Source of the DNA: Janthinobacterium lividum PAMC 25724
GTDB lineage: Bacteria; Pseudomonadota; Gammaproteobacteria; Burkholderiales; Burkholderiaceae_D
DNA: 64,000 bases
Direction of reading: 5' to 3'
NCBI GenBank assembly: GCA_000242815.2
Contig: AHHB01000044.1
Coordinates: forward strand, 62,001 to 126,000
Part shown: positions 20,998 to 29,991 of the stretch, in pieces
Layout of the letters: every line of letters starts with the position of its first letter
Numbering within the stretch: the first letter of the stretch is position 1
Notes under the pieces: model-generated
What the model saw: the letters and a program-made list of their open reading frames with translations, nothing else
Database searches by the model: none
Told to the model about the DNA's origin: nothing
Translations under genes and position numbers: made by a program

Positions 20998-22154
20998 CGT
21001 AAGGTCTCCGTCGCGCCATCTTTCAAAATCGCTCGCGCGACGATCAGGCGCATGATTTCATTCGTCCCTTCCAGGATCTGGTGCACCCGCGTATCGCGCA
21101 CATGGCGTTCGAGCGGGTACTCGCGGATGTAGCCATAGCCGCCGTGCAGCTGCAGCGCATCGTTGGATACATTGAAGCCCACGTCGGTCGCAAAACGCTT
21201 TGCCATGGCGCAATATGCGGTGGCATCCGGACTTTCCTGATCCAGCTTCCAGGCCGCCAGGCGCACCATCTGGCGCGCCGCCACCAATTCCGTCAACATA
21301 TCGGCGAGCTTGAATTGCAAGGCCTGGAATTGGGCTAGCTCGCGGCCGAACTGCGTGCGCTCCTTCATGTAGGCTTGCGCGCGCGTCAGGGCCGCTTGCG
21401 CCGTACCCACCGAGCACACGGCAATGTTGATGCGCCCGCCGTCGATGCCCTTCATGGCGATGGCAAAGCCTTCGCCTTCCGCGCCCAGCAAGTTACCAAC
21501 AGGTACTTTTACCTGGTCGAAACTGATGATGCGCGTGGGCTGGCTATTCCAGCCCATCTTTTCTTCTTTCTTGCCATACACGATGCCGGGCAAATTTGCC
21601 GGCACGGCAAAGGCAGAAATCCCGCCAGCACCCTCGCCGCCGGTGCGCGCCATGACGATCAGCATGTCCGTCTGGCCGGCGCCGGAGATAAACGCTTTCG
21701 TGCCGTCCAGCACGTAAAAATCGCCATCCCTGACAGCTTTCGTGCGCAGGGATGCCGCGTCGGATCCCGACTGCGGTTCCGTCAGGCAATAGCTGGCCAG
21801 CTTCTGGCCGGCGGCCATGGCCGGCACCCACGCCTCGCACAGGGCTTCCTGGCCCCAGCGCGCCAACATCCAGGTGGCCATGTTGTGGATCGTAATGTAG
21901 GCCGTGGTTGAGGTGCATCCAGCGGCCAGTTCCTCGAAGACGATGGCCGCATCCTGGCGCGACAGACCCATGCCGCCCCAGCGCTGCGGCGTGTACAGGC
22001 CGCAAAAGCCCATCTCGCCCGCCTTGGCAATCGTTTCCACGGGGAAGATCGATTCCGCATCCCAATGCGCCGCGTGCGGCGCCAGTTCGCCTTCGGCAAA
22101 CGCGCGCGCCGCCTGCTGGAACTCGCGCTGCTCGTCGCTCAATTCAAAGTCCAT
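20994..22154 (-). CDS. Acyl-CoA dehydrogenase, probable isobutyryl-CoA dehydrogenase
   Basis: This is a 386-residue flavoprotein beginning MDFELSDEQREFQQAARAFAEGELAPHAAHWD. FAD-binding motifs CLTEPQSGSDAASLRT and GTKAFISGAGQTDMLI are present, and the catalytic Glu is in the C-terminal HQILEGTNEIMRLIVAR. The operon context (mmsA, mmsB, hydratase, hydrolase) points to isobutyryl-CoA, the ACAD8-type substrate; a 2-methylbutyryl-CoA role cannot be excluded. The stop overlaps the hydratase start. Confidence 0.9.
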   Translation of the reverse strand: MDFELSDEQREFQQAARAFAEGELAPHAAHWDAESIFPVETIAKAGEMGFCGLYTPQRWGGMGLSRQDAAIVFEELAAGCTSTTAYITIHNMATWMLARWGQEALCEAWVPAMAAGQKLASYCLTEPQSGSDAASLRTKAVRDGDFYVLDGTKAFISGAGQTDMLIVMARTGGEGAGGISAFAVPANLPGIVYGKKEEKMGWNSQPTRIISFDQVKVPVGNLLGAEGEGFAIAMKGIDGGRINIAVCSVGTAQAALTRAQAYMKERTQFGRELAQFQALQFKLADMLTELVAARQMVRLAAWKLDQESPDATAYCAMAKRFATDVGFNVSNDALQLHGGYGYIREYPLERHVRDTRVHQILEGTNEIMRLIVARAILKDGATETLR

Positions 22155-22163
22155 GCCAGCTCC

Positions 22164-23684
22164 TTACTTGAGGCTGATGGTGGTGTTGACCTTGCCGACC
22201 GAGGCCGCATCCGTAAACCAGCGCTGGGTAATCGTTTGCGTCTGCGTATAGAACAGCACGACTTGCTTGCCGAACGGCCCCAGATCGCCGAGCTTGGAGC
22301 CGCGCGAACCGGTGAAGCTGAACAGCGGGACGGGCACGGGAATGGGCACGTTGATGCCGACCTGACCCACGTCGATTTCTTCCTGGAAATGGCGCGCCGC
22401 CGCGCCGCTTTGCGTAAACAACGCCGTGCCGTTGCCGTTCGGATTCGCGTTCACCAGGGCAATGGCTTCATCGAGCGTGTCGACTTCGACGACGATCAGG
22501 ACGGGTCCAAAGATTTCCTGGTCATATACGACCATGCCCGGTTCCACGCCAGACAAAATCGTCGGACCAATGAAATTGCCGTTCGGATAGCCGTCGACCT
22601 TCACGTCACGGCCATCGAGGGTCAGCACGGCGCCCTGTTCAATGCCCTTGGCGACCAGGCTGAAAACGCGCTCTTTTGCCGCGCAGGAAATCACGGGGCC
22701 CAGGTCGGGATTATCCTTGCCCGCGCCCACGCTCAAGCCTTGCGCCTTGACGGCCAGTTCCGGCAGCCACTCACGCGCGGCGCCCACCAGCACGGCGACC
22801 GAGGCGGCCATGCAGCGCTGGCCAGCCGCACCGAAACCGGCACCGAGCAACTGGTTCAGGGTTTGCTCTTTATTTGCGTCCGGCAAGACGACGGCGTGAT
22901 TCTTGGCTCCCATCATGCATTGCGCGCGCTTGCCGTTCAGGCTGGCGCGCTGGTACACATGCGTGCCCACTTTGCTCGATCCGACAAACGAGATCGCCTT
23001 GATGTCCCGATGGTCGCACAGGGCGTTGACCACGTCTTCGCCGCCGTGTATCACGTTCAGCACGCCGGCCGGGATGCCCGCTTGCAGCGCCAGGCGCACG
23101 AGTTTTTCCGTCACCAGCGGGTCTTGCTCCGATGGTTTCAGTACAAACGTATTGCCGCAGGCAATCGCCATCGGGAACATCCACAGGGGGATCATGGCGG
23201 GGAAGTTGAACGGGGTAATGCCGGCGCACACGCCCAGCGGCTGCATCACGCTGTAAGTGTCGACGCCACCGGCCACGTTTTGCGCATATTCGCCCATTTG
23301 CAGGGTGCCGATGTTGGCTGCGTGCTCGACCACTTCCAGGCCGCGGAAGATATCACCTTCCGCGTCGAGCAAGGTCTTGCCCTGCTCCATGGTGAGCGTT
23401 GCGGCCAGGTCGGCCATGTTTTCGCGGATCAGCTGTTGAAGTTTGAGGAAGATGCGGGCGCGCGCGCCGATCGGCGTCTTGCGCCAGGTTTTGAAGGCGC
23501 GCTGGGCGGCGGCGATGGCGGCATCGACTTCGTCCGGCGTGGCAAACGGCACACGCGCCAGAACTTCCTGCGTGGCGGGGTTGACGACATCGCGCCAGAC
23601 GGTGGTCTTCGATTCCAGCCACTCGCCGTTGATCAGCAGTGGAACGGTCGGAACATTCATAGCAGCAGCGTTTTGCATGGTCAC
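22164..23684 (-). CDS. mmsA: CoA-acylating methylmalonate-semialdehyde dehydrogenase
   Basis: MmsA converts methylmalonate semialdehyde to propionyl-CoA with NAD+ and CoA. The protein is about 506 residues and shows the aldehyde dehydrogenase fold: [33 protein letters not shown] and the catalytic cysteine in [17 protein letters not shown]. The GTG at 23684 is seven bases after a GAGGAG Shine-Dalgarno sequence and is my preferred start; an ATG at 23678 is the alternative. It is the first gene of the operon, divergent from the ScfR-type regulator. Confidence 0.94.
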   Translation of the reverse strand: MTMQNAAAMNVPTVPLLINGEWLESKTTVWRDVVNPATQEVLARVPFATPDEVDAAIAAAQRAFKTWRKTPIGARARIFLKLQQLIRENMADLAATLTMEQGKTLLDAEGDIFRGLEVVEHAANIGTLQMGEYAQNVAGGVDTYSVMQPLGVCAGITPFNFPAMIPLWMFPMAIACGNTFVLKPSEQDPLVTEKLVRLALQAGIPAGVLNVIHGGEDVVNALCDHRDIKAISFVGSSKVGTHVYQRASLNGKRAQCMMGAKNHAVVLPDANKEQTLNQLLGAGFGAAGQRCMAASVAVLVGAAREWLPELAVKAQGLSVGAGKDNPDLGPVISCAAKERVFSLVAKGIEQGAVLTLDGRDVKVDGYPNGNFIGPTILSGVEPGMVVYDQEIFGPVLIVVEVDTLDEAIALVNANPNGNGTALFTQSGAAARHFQEEIDVGQVGINVPIPVPVPLFSFTGSRGSKLGDLGPFGKQVVLFYTQTQTITQRWFTDAASVGKVNTTISLK

Positions 23685-23714
23685 TCGGTGTCTCCTCATT
23701 GGGGTAGTGGTCTG

Positions 23715-23774
23715 TTTGCATTATTCGCACAATACGGGCCGCAAACAAGGCGTGAAAATGCGAGATAATGCAAA
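23715..23774 (+). promoter_or_regulatory. Long inverted repeat with TTTGCATTAT arms, candidate operator
   Basis: TTTGCATTAT (23715-23724) and its exact reverse complement ATAATGCAAA (23765-23774) are separated by 40 bases in the divergent mmsA/regulator promoter region. The TTTGCA core is shared with the palindrome at 23787-23815 and resembles the AATTTGCAAA-type sites recognised by RamB, a regulator of the same family. Confidence 0.55.
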
Positions 23775-23786
23775 GCTGAATCTGTT

Positions 23787-23815
23787 AATCTGCAAATATT
23801 GTAAATTTGCAGATT
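23787..23815 (+). promoter_or_regulatory. Perfect 11-bp inverted repeat with TTTGCA core, candidate ScfR operator
   Basis: The arms AATCTGCAAAT and ATTTGCAGATT are exact reverse complements, separated by seven bases. They lie 26 bases upstream of the regulator start, where they could autoregulate it and also control mmsA. Two copies of the same core occur at 23715-23774. Confidence 0.65.
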
Positions 23816-23841
23816 CCACAAACCGGCGAAGAGGAAACGCG

Positions 23842-25224
23842 ATGGCGAAGGTTTTCATGGGCGTGCGCCTGCAGCGACTGCGCGAGGAACGGCGCATGAC
23901 GCAGGTGGCGCTGGCCAAGTCCCTGGGCATCTCGCCCAGCTATCTGAACCAGATGGAGCGCAACCAGCGTCCGCTGACGGTGCCGATTCTGTTGCGTATC
24001 GGCAGCGTGCTGGGGGTCGATCCGCAAATCTTTTCCGAACATGACAGCGCCAGCCTGGTAGCCGACGTGCGCGACGTATTGGGCGAATTGCCCGACGCGC
24101 CACCCACCTCGATGGCCGAGCTCAAGATGCTGGTGGAAAACATGCCGGAACTGGCCCGTTCCATCCTGCTACTGCAGCGGCGCTACCGGGTGATGGCGGA
24201 GCGGGCCGATACGCTGGCAGCGCGCCTCGATGACGGCAGCCGCGGCGCCAATTCGGCCGCGCCCTCCACGGACGAGGAAGTGCGCGAATACCTGAACCGA
24301 CGACAAAACTATATCGATGAACTGGACCGCGCGGCGGAGCTGGTGGCAGGCGAACTTGATGCGCAGTTGCGCACGCTCGATGCGTTGCAAAGCCGCTTGC
24401 TGGAGCGCCACGGCATCGAGGTCCGACTGTCCGATGGCGACGCAGGCATGGTGCGCAAGCATCGCTACGATGCGCAGCAACACATACTGTGGCTGCCCGA
24501 CACCCTGACGGGCGGCCAGCGCGCCTTCCAGATGGCGGCGCAAATCAGCCTGCTCGAGCATAGCGACCTGATCGACGCCCTGGTGCTGGCGGCAGGGTTT
24601 TCGGGCGCGGCCGCGCAAACGAGCGCACGCTTGGCGTTTTCCAATTATTTTGCGGGCGCCTTGCTGATGCCGTACCAACGCTTCTTGCAGGCGGCGGAAA
24701 CGCGCGCCTACGATATCGAGCGCCTGGCGCACCAGTTCGGCGTGGGCTTTGAGGCCGTGTGCCATCGCCTGAGCACCATGCAACGCCCGGAGGCGGCGGG
24801 ACTGCCGTTTTTCTTTGTCAGAGTCGACCGCGCGGGCAATGTCTCGAAGCGCCAGTCGGCCACGGACTTTCACTTTTCAAGGGTGGGTGGCACCTGCCCC
24901 CTGTGGATCGTGTACGACGCCTTCAGCCATCCGGGCCAGGTGCTCACGCAAGTGGCCAGCATGCCCGACGGTTGCACCTACCTGTGGATCGCGCGCCAGG
25001 TCAGCACCGCCTCGCCGGGCTTTCGCGCACCGGGCAAGACGTTCGCCGTGGCGCTGGGCTGCGACATCTCGCAGGCGCACCGGCTGATTTACTCGAAGGG
25101 ACTCGATTTGCACGACCCGTCCAGCGCCACGCCGATTGGCACCGGCTGCAAGGTGTGCGAGCGCCAGGCCTGTCCGCAGCGGGCGTTTCCCTCGCTGCTG
25201 CTGCCACCACCCGCTTCGGCTTAG
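23842..25224 (+). CDS. XRE/ScfR-family transcriptional regulator (HTH + IrrE-like + DUF2083)
   Basis: This 460-residue protein has a Cro/C1-type helix-turn-helix (residues about 9-63, RLQRLREERRMTQVALAKSL), a central IrrE/ImmA-like domain, and a C-terminal DUF2083-type domain. The tail carries a cysteine cluster, GTGCKVCERQACPQRAFP. This is the architecture of short-chain fatty acyl-CoA regulators such as RamB. The start is the ATG at 23842, preceded by AAGAGGA. Its divergent position to the valine operon, and the inverted repeats between them, suggest it controls that operon and senses an acyl-CoA intermediate. This is inferred. Confidence 0.85.
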   Translation: MAKVFMGVRLQRLREERRMTQVALAKSLGISPSYLNQMERNQRPLTVPILLRIGSVLGVDPQIFSEHDSASLVADVRDVLGELPDAPPTSMAELKMLVENMPELARSILLLQRRYRVMAERADTLAARLDDGSRGANSAAPSTDEEVREYLNRRQNYIDELDRAAELVAGELDAQLRTLDALQSRLLERHGIEVRLSDGDAGMVRKHRYDAQQHILWLPDTLTGGQRAFQMAAQISLLEHSDLIDALVLAAGFSGAAAQTSARLAFSNYFAGALLMPYQRFLQAAETRAYDIERLAHQFGVGFEAVCHRLSTMQRPEAAGLPFFFVRVDRAGNVSKRQSATDFHFSRVGGTCPLWIVYDAFSHPGQVLTQVASMPDGCTYLWIARQVSTASPGFRAPGKTFAVALGCDISQAHRLIYSKGLDLHDPSSATPIGTGCKVCERQACPQRAFPSLLLPPPASA

Positions 25225-26297
25225 GAGGCGTCGACCACGCGCGCGCGCAGCGCATCGAATTGGCGCGTAAATTGCGCGCGCCAGTCGCGCCGTGTGGACT
25301 CGTCTATCCAGGCTGCGTCGAGGCCATTGAGCATGAAGCCGCGCATGTCGTCGAGGCCGAAACCGAACTCGCGCATCATCATCCAGGCGCCCGTCGGCGT
25401 CACATGGTGCAGGGTCGGGTCGTCCGTGTTCGGATGCAGTTTAAGTCCCAGCTTGGCCATGGCGCGGATCGGGTGGTCGAGCGCCCAGCGCTCGGGCGCC
25501 AGAGTGCGCAAATAATACGAATTGGTGGGCACCACCGTGAAGACCAGGCCGCGTTCGACGCAGCGCTGCGCCAGTTGAGCATTATCAACGATCGTGTAGC
25601 CATGGTCGACACGGTCCACCTGCAACTGCTCGATAGCCGTTTCCACGTTTGTCCACGGCATGCCGAATTCGCCCGCATGCGCCGTGCACTTGAAACCGGC
25701 CTCGCGCGCGGCCCGGTAGGCTTCGATAAAGAGCTCTGGCGGGCGGTCGTTTTCGCGGTAGTCGATGCCGATACCGATTACTTCCGGCGCGCGGTGCGCC
25801 TTCATCCACGCCACCACCTGCACCGCTTCCGCAGGAGCGGCTTCACGGTCGATACTGGGGATCAAACGGCCGATCACGCCAAAGTCGCGCTGTGCGTCGC
25901 GGATGGCGGCCACGATGGCGTCTTGCGCTGCATCATAGCGGATGCCCGAGACGCGCACGGTACCGGTCGGATTCCAGAAGAACTCCGCATAGCGCACGCC
26001 GTGGCCATGCACGTCTTCCAGGTATTCGTAGGCGAGGCAATACAGGTCGGTCGGCGTAACGATCAGGTGCGCGTCCAGCGCGCGCAGCACGCGCAGCACG
26101 CCGACCGGTTTGTCGCCACGCGTATAGAACGCGTCGATTTCCTCGGGGCTGACGACATTGCCCGTCTTGGCGGCCAGCGCACGGAAAGTGGCTTGGCGCA
26201 CCGTGCCAAACAGGTGGCAATGCAGCTCCACCTTCGGCATGGCGCGTAAAAACTGTTCGATGCTCAAGGCTGGCAAGGGGTCGGCAAGGTGTCGCAT
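25221..26297 (-). CDS. add: Adenosine deaminase family enzyme
   Basis: This 358-residue amidohydrolase opens with MPKVELHCHLFG, the zinc-binding HxH motif. It continues with FKCTAHAGEF (a further zinc ligand and the catalytic Glu), DRVDHGY and PNTDDP (catalytic Asp pair). These define adenosine/adenine deaminases. The enzyme should deaminate adenosine or a related purine nucleoside. It is the last gene of the porin/ABC/nucleoside hydrolase operon. Its stop codon overlaps that of the convergent regulator gene by three bases. Confidence 0.88.
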   Translation of the reverse strand: MRHLADPLPALSIEQFLRAMPKVELHCHLFGTVRQATFRALAAKTGNVVSPEEIDAFYTRGDKPVGVLRVLRALDAHLIVTPTDLYCLAYEYLEDVHGHGVRYAEFFWNPTGTVRVSGIRYDAAQDAIVAAIRDAQRDFGVIGRLIPSIDREAAPAEAVQVVAWMKAHRAPEVIGIGIDYRENDRPPELFIEAYRAAREAGFKCTAHAGEFGMPWTNVETAIEQLQVDRVDHGYTIVDNAQLAQRCVERGLVFTVVPTNSYYLRTLAPERWALDHPIRAMAKLGLKLHPNTDDPTLHHVTPTGAWMMMREFGFGLDDMRGFMLNGLDAAWIDESTRRDWRAQFTRQFDALRARVVDAS

Positions 26298-26325
26298 GAA
26301 GCTCGCTTCGTTAGTGGAAAAAAGG

Positions 26326-27273
26326 TCAGGCCAATATGGCGGCCAGGCGGCGCATCAAGCGCTCGATCGCCGCTGGGCCATCGGCCAGCATCGCCACTTG
26401 CACGTTGATGGCGGCGCGGCGCGGCACGCGAAATTCGCACACCGTCATGCCGCGCGTCAGTTCGCCCGTCAATTCGATGGCCACGTGGGCGCTCTGGAAC
26501 TGGAATAGCTGTGGCGCTTCCAGGTACAGGGCCACCACCGGGTCATACATGGGCATGGGCACGCAACCGTCGCTGCTGCGGATGCGCACATATGCTTCCA
26601 GGTAGCCGGCCAGAAGCTGTGCGCGCGGCGTGCCGATGGCGCGCAGGCGTTCCACTTCAGCGTTCGTCACCAGCAACTGGCGGCACAGGTTCAAGCCGAA
26701 CATGCGCAGCGCAATGCCGGACTTGAACACCGCGCTGGCAGCTTCCGGGTCCGCATAGATATTGAATTCGGCCGCCGCCGTATGGTTACCCTGGTCGGTG
26801 GAGCCGCCCATCAGGATGATTTCGACGATTTTTTCCGCGATATCGGGCGCCTTGGCCAGCGCCGTGGCCAGGTTCGTCATCGGCGCGATGGCCATGATGG
26901 TGATCTGGCCAGGGTGGGCGCGCACGGCGGCGATCAGCGCGTCGACGGCGTGGCCCGGCGCATCCGTGGCTGCACCGGGCGGCAAAATATCTCCCGTGGT
27001 GGGCATGCCGCTGTCGCCGAGGATGCGCTGCGCCGTCTCGATAACGCCCGCCAGCGGTTCTTCGCAGCCCCGATAAATGGGCACCGTCAAAGCGTCATGG
27101 GCCTTGATGCGCAAGGCATTGTCATAGGTGATATCGACCGGCGCATTGCCCGCCACCACGCTCACGCCCAGCCACTCGATAGCGGGATTGCTGCCCAGCA
27201 GCAGCATCGTCAGCCAGTCGTCAAATCCGGGATCGGTATCGAGCCAGATCTTTTTCAAAGCTTGCGTCATCAT
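26326..27273 (-). CDS. Nucleoside hydrolase (inosine-uridine type)
   Basis: This 315-residue enzyme splits N-ribosides into ribose and base. The N-terminus carries the calcium-binding DTDPGFDDWLTMLLL signature, followed by GNAPVDITYDN and the IMGGSTDQGNHTAAAEFNIYADPEAA active-site segment. Purine and pyrimidine preference cannot be told, but the adenosine deaminase next door suggests purines. It starts 37 bases downstream of the ABC ATPase gene. Two adjacent ATGs allow 27273 or 27270. Confidence 0.92.
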   Translation of the reverse strand: MMTQALKKIWLDTDPGFDDWLTMLLLGSNPAIEWLGVSVVAGNAPVDITYDNALRIKAHDALTVPIYRGCEEPLAGVIETAQRILGDSGMPTTGDILPPGAATDAPGHAVDALIAAVRAHPGQITIMAIAPMTNLATALAKAPDIAEKIVEIILMGGSTDQGNHTAAAEFNIYADPEAASAVFKSGIALRMFGLNLCRQLLVTNAEVERLRAIGTPRAQLLAGYLEAYVRIRSSDGCVPMPMYDPVVALYLEAPQLFQFQSAHVAIELTGELTRGMTVCEFRVPRRAAINVQVAMLADGPAAIERLMRRLAAILA

Positions 27274-27310
27274 CGTTTCCGGTCGGGTGGTAGGAGAACG
27301 CAGACGGCCA

Positions 27311-28341
27311 TTAAGCCGCCAAACACAGGGCGCTGTCGGACGGCAGCACGAACGAGACCGCCGTGCCTTCGCGCCAGGCGGCGCTGCCGGCCGCGCAAAT
27401 GCCCTTGACCTGGCCCAGCGGCGTTTGCAGCAGGTATTCGACGGTGTCGCCTAGGAAGCCGCGTGCCAGCACGGTGCCCGGATATTTGCCAGCCGCGTCG
27501 TCCGGCGCGCAGACGCGCACCTTGTCCGGACGCCAGCCCATCATCGTGGTGCCGGAAGTCACCGGCGCCGTGTATGGCAAGCTGGCACCGGCGTGGTGCA
27601 GCGCGCCATCGCGGTAATCGAACAGGTTTTCAAAACCCATGAAGTTGGCGACGAAGCGCGTCGATGGCGTGTTGAAGACGGCTTCCGGCGCGGCCAATTG
27701 CTCGATGCGACCGCCGTGCATGACAACGATGCGGTCGGACAAGGCCAGCGCCTCTTCCTGATCATGCGTCACGTAAAGCATGGTGATGCCCAGTTCGCGC
27801 TGGATGCGGCGCAATTCTGCGCGCATCTGCACGCGCAGCTTGGCGTCCAGGTTCGACAGCGGTTCATCGAGCAGCAGCAGGGCCGGTTCGACGACGATGG
27901 CGCGCGCCAGCGCCACGCGCTGCTGCTGGCCACCCGACATCTGTGCCGGCAAACGGGTTTCAAAACCGGTCAGTCCCACGGCGGCGATGACCGCTTCCAC
28001 CTTGCTTTTCAACAAGGCTGGCGCGACCTTGCGCAGGCGCAAACCAAAAGCGATGTTGTCGTACACATTCAAATGCGGGAACAAGGCGTAGGACTGGAAG
28101 ACCATGCCGATATTGCGCTTGTTCGGCGCCAGCTTGCCGATGTCGCGGCCATCGAGCACGATGCGGCCCGACTGCAGCGGCATCAGGCCGGCGATGGCGC
28201 GCATGGTGGTGGTCTTGCCGCAACCGCTGGGGCCCAGCAGGGAAATCAGTTCGCCCTGCTCGACGTGCAAGTCCAGGTCTTTTACGGCGTCGTATTCTTG
28301 GCGTAGCCGAGGTTCAGCTTGTGCAGTTCCAGATAACTCAT
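27311..28341 (-). CDS. ABC transporter ATP-binding protein (apparent frameshift near the start)
   Basis: The ATPase of a spermidine/putrescine-type ABC importer. Walker A (GPSGCGKTTTM), the signature MSGGQQQRVALARA, Walker B (LLLLDEPLSNLDA) and the switch His (VTHDQEEAL) are intact, with a TOBE-like C-terminus. The natural ATG is at 28341 (MSYLELHKLNLGYAKNT), but this frame meets a TAA at 28282-28284. Restoring one base between 28284 and 28295 joins it to the main frame and gives a 343-residue protein. Without that base, translation must start at a later TTG (28270), losing the A-loop tyrosine. Assembly error and true mutation are both possible. Confidence 0.8.
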
Positions 28342-28354
28342 CGTGTGTTGCCTC

Positions 28355-29134
28355 TTACATGTATTTTGAAATGCCCAGCACCTTCTCGGTCACCATCACG
28401 AAAACCATGGTGAACAAGACCAGCAAGGTCGACAGGGCAGCGATCGACGGATCGAAACTGTTTTCCATGTGCCCCAGCATCTCGATGGGCAAGGTGCTGA
28501 TGCCCGGTCCCGTCAGGAACAGCGAGACGGGCACCTGGTTGAACGAGGTGACGAAGGCGAGGAAGAAGGCGGCGATCACGGCGTTGCGGATATTGGGCAG
28601 CACGATCATGAAGAACGCCCGCAATCGCGACGCGCCCAGGGTGATGGCCGCATCCTCGATATCCACGCGCAGGTTGACCAGGCTGGCGTACACCACGCGC
28701 ACCGAATACGGAATCAACAACGCGATATGGCCGATCAGCAGGCCCACATACACGGGTGCGTTGATGCTCAGGACCAGGTGGTGCAGCAAGCCCAGGCCGA
28801 CCAGGATGGCGGGGATGATCAGCGGCGACGTCAGTATCTGGCGGATGACGCTGATGCCAGGCGGCGGCATGCGCGAAAAAGCATAGGCGACGGGAATGCC
28901 CAGCAGCAGCGCGATGACAGTGGCGATCAGGCCGATCTCCAGGCTGGTCTGGAAGGCGCGGCGAAATTCGGGCGCCGACCATACTTCGACGATCCAGCGC
29001 AGCGAATACGACTCGGGCGGGAACGCCAGCGTTTCACCGCCGGAAAAACCGGCCAGCACGACGATGGCAAAAGGCCCCAGCAAGAACAAAAACACCAGCC
29101 ACAGGACGGCGCGCGAAAACAGGCTTTCTTTCAT
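28355..29134 (-). CDS. ABC transporter permease (PotC-like)
   Basis: This 259-residue inner-membrane protein has about six hydrophobic helices. The cytoplasmic EAA-loop appears as EDAAITLGASRLRAFFMIVLP, where the ATPase couples. Similarity is to PotC-type permeases of spermidine/putrescine importers. It overlaps the upstream permease by four bases (ATGA) and is followed 13 bases later by the ATPase gene. The transported substrate is not evident from the sequence. Confidence 0.9.
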   Translation of the reverse strand: MKESLFSRAVLWLVFLFLLGPFAIVVLAGFSGGETLAFPPESYSLRWIVEVWSAPEFRRAFQTSLEIGLIATVIALLLGIPVAYAFSRMPPPGISVIRQILTSPLIIPAILVGLGLLHHLVLSINAPVYVGLLIGHIALLIPYSVRVVYASLVNLRVDIEDAAITLGASRLRAFFMIVLPNIRNAVIAAFFLAFVTSFNQVPVSLFLTGPGISTLPIEMLGHMENSFDPSIAALSTLLVLFTMVFVMVTEKVLGISKYM

Positions 29135-29970
29135 ACGGAGCTCCGGCTCGAGGAAATACGTTTAAGGCCGGCATTGACCAGCAGGGTCATGCAGACGAGG
29201 ATGACGGCGATCACATTCGCGGCACCGAAATCGCTTTCCACGCTGACCTTCTGGTACAGCAAGGTTTCCAGCATCAGCACCTTGGTGCCGCCCAGCAGGG
29301 CCGGTGTGACATAGGCCGTCACGCAGCCCGTAAACACCAGGGTGCCGCCGACCACCAGGCCTTCCTGCGTCAGTGGCAGGGTGACCTTGCAAAACACTTG
29401 CCATGGATTGGCGCCCAGGGTGGCGGCTGCCGGTTCTACGTCGCGCGGCAAGTTTTCCAGTGCGCCAGCCAGCGACATCAGCATCAGCGGCAGCAGCAAT
29501 TGCAGCAGGCCGACAAACACGGCGAACTCGCTGAACAGCAAACGCAGCGGCTCGTCCGTGAAGCCCAGGTTGACCAGCGCCGCGTTGAGGGCGCCATTGC
29601 GCCCCAGCAGTACGATCCAGGCATAGGTGCGCGCGATCGGCGAGACCATCAGCGGCAAGATCATCATGCCGACGACCAGGCCGCGCCACTTCGGCGACAC
29701 GCGCGCCACGGCTTGCGCGGCCGGATAGCCGAGGACGATAGCGGCGAGCGTGACGAGCGCGGCGATGCGCAGCGTGCGCCAAAAGATGGTGCGGTTGAAT
29801 TCCTGCGAGAAAAATTCAATGAAACGGTCGAAGCCCCATTGCATGCCGTCGCCGACGCGAAAGGCGTCGACCAGCAAGGCCAGCACGGGCAGCAGGAAGC
29901 AGACGACGATAAAGATCAGCGCCGACAGGACCAGCAGCAGTCCCAGGCGCTTTTTTGGATCAGCAAACAT
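29131..29970 (-). CDS. ABC transporter permease (PotB-like)
   Basis: This 279-residue protein has a short N-terminal cytoplasmic part and about six membrane helices. The EAA-like loop occurs as DVEPAAATLGANPWQVFCKVTLP. It pairs with the downstream PotC-like permease. It begins 21 bases after the solute-binding protein gene and shows no sign of damage. Confidence 0.9.
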   Translation of the reverse strand: MFADPKKRLGLLLVLSALIFIVVCFLLPVLALLVDAFRVGDGMQWGFDRFIEFFSQEFNRTIFWRTLRIAALVTLAAIVLGYPAAQAVARVSPKWRGLVVGMMILPLMVSPIARTYAWIVLLGRNGALNAALVNLGFTDEPLRLLFSEFAVFVGLLQLLLPLMLMSLAGALENLPRDVEPAAATLGANPWQVFCKVTLPLTQEGLVVGGTLVFTGCVTAYVTPALLGGTKVLMLETLLYQKVSVESDFGAANVIAVILVCMTLLVNAGLKRISSSRSSV

Positions 29971-29991
29971 GGTGTTTTCTCCTCGTCACCA

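Noticed and set aside
22065..23768. 567-codon open frame opposite mmsA
   Set aside because: Antisense to a well-supported aldehyde dehydrogenase.
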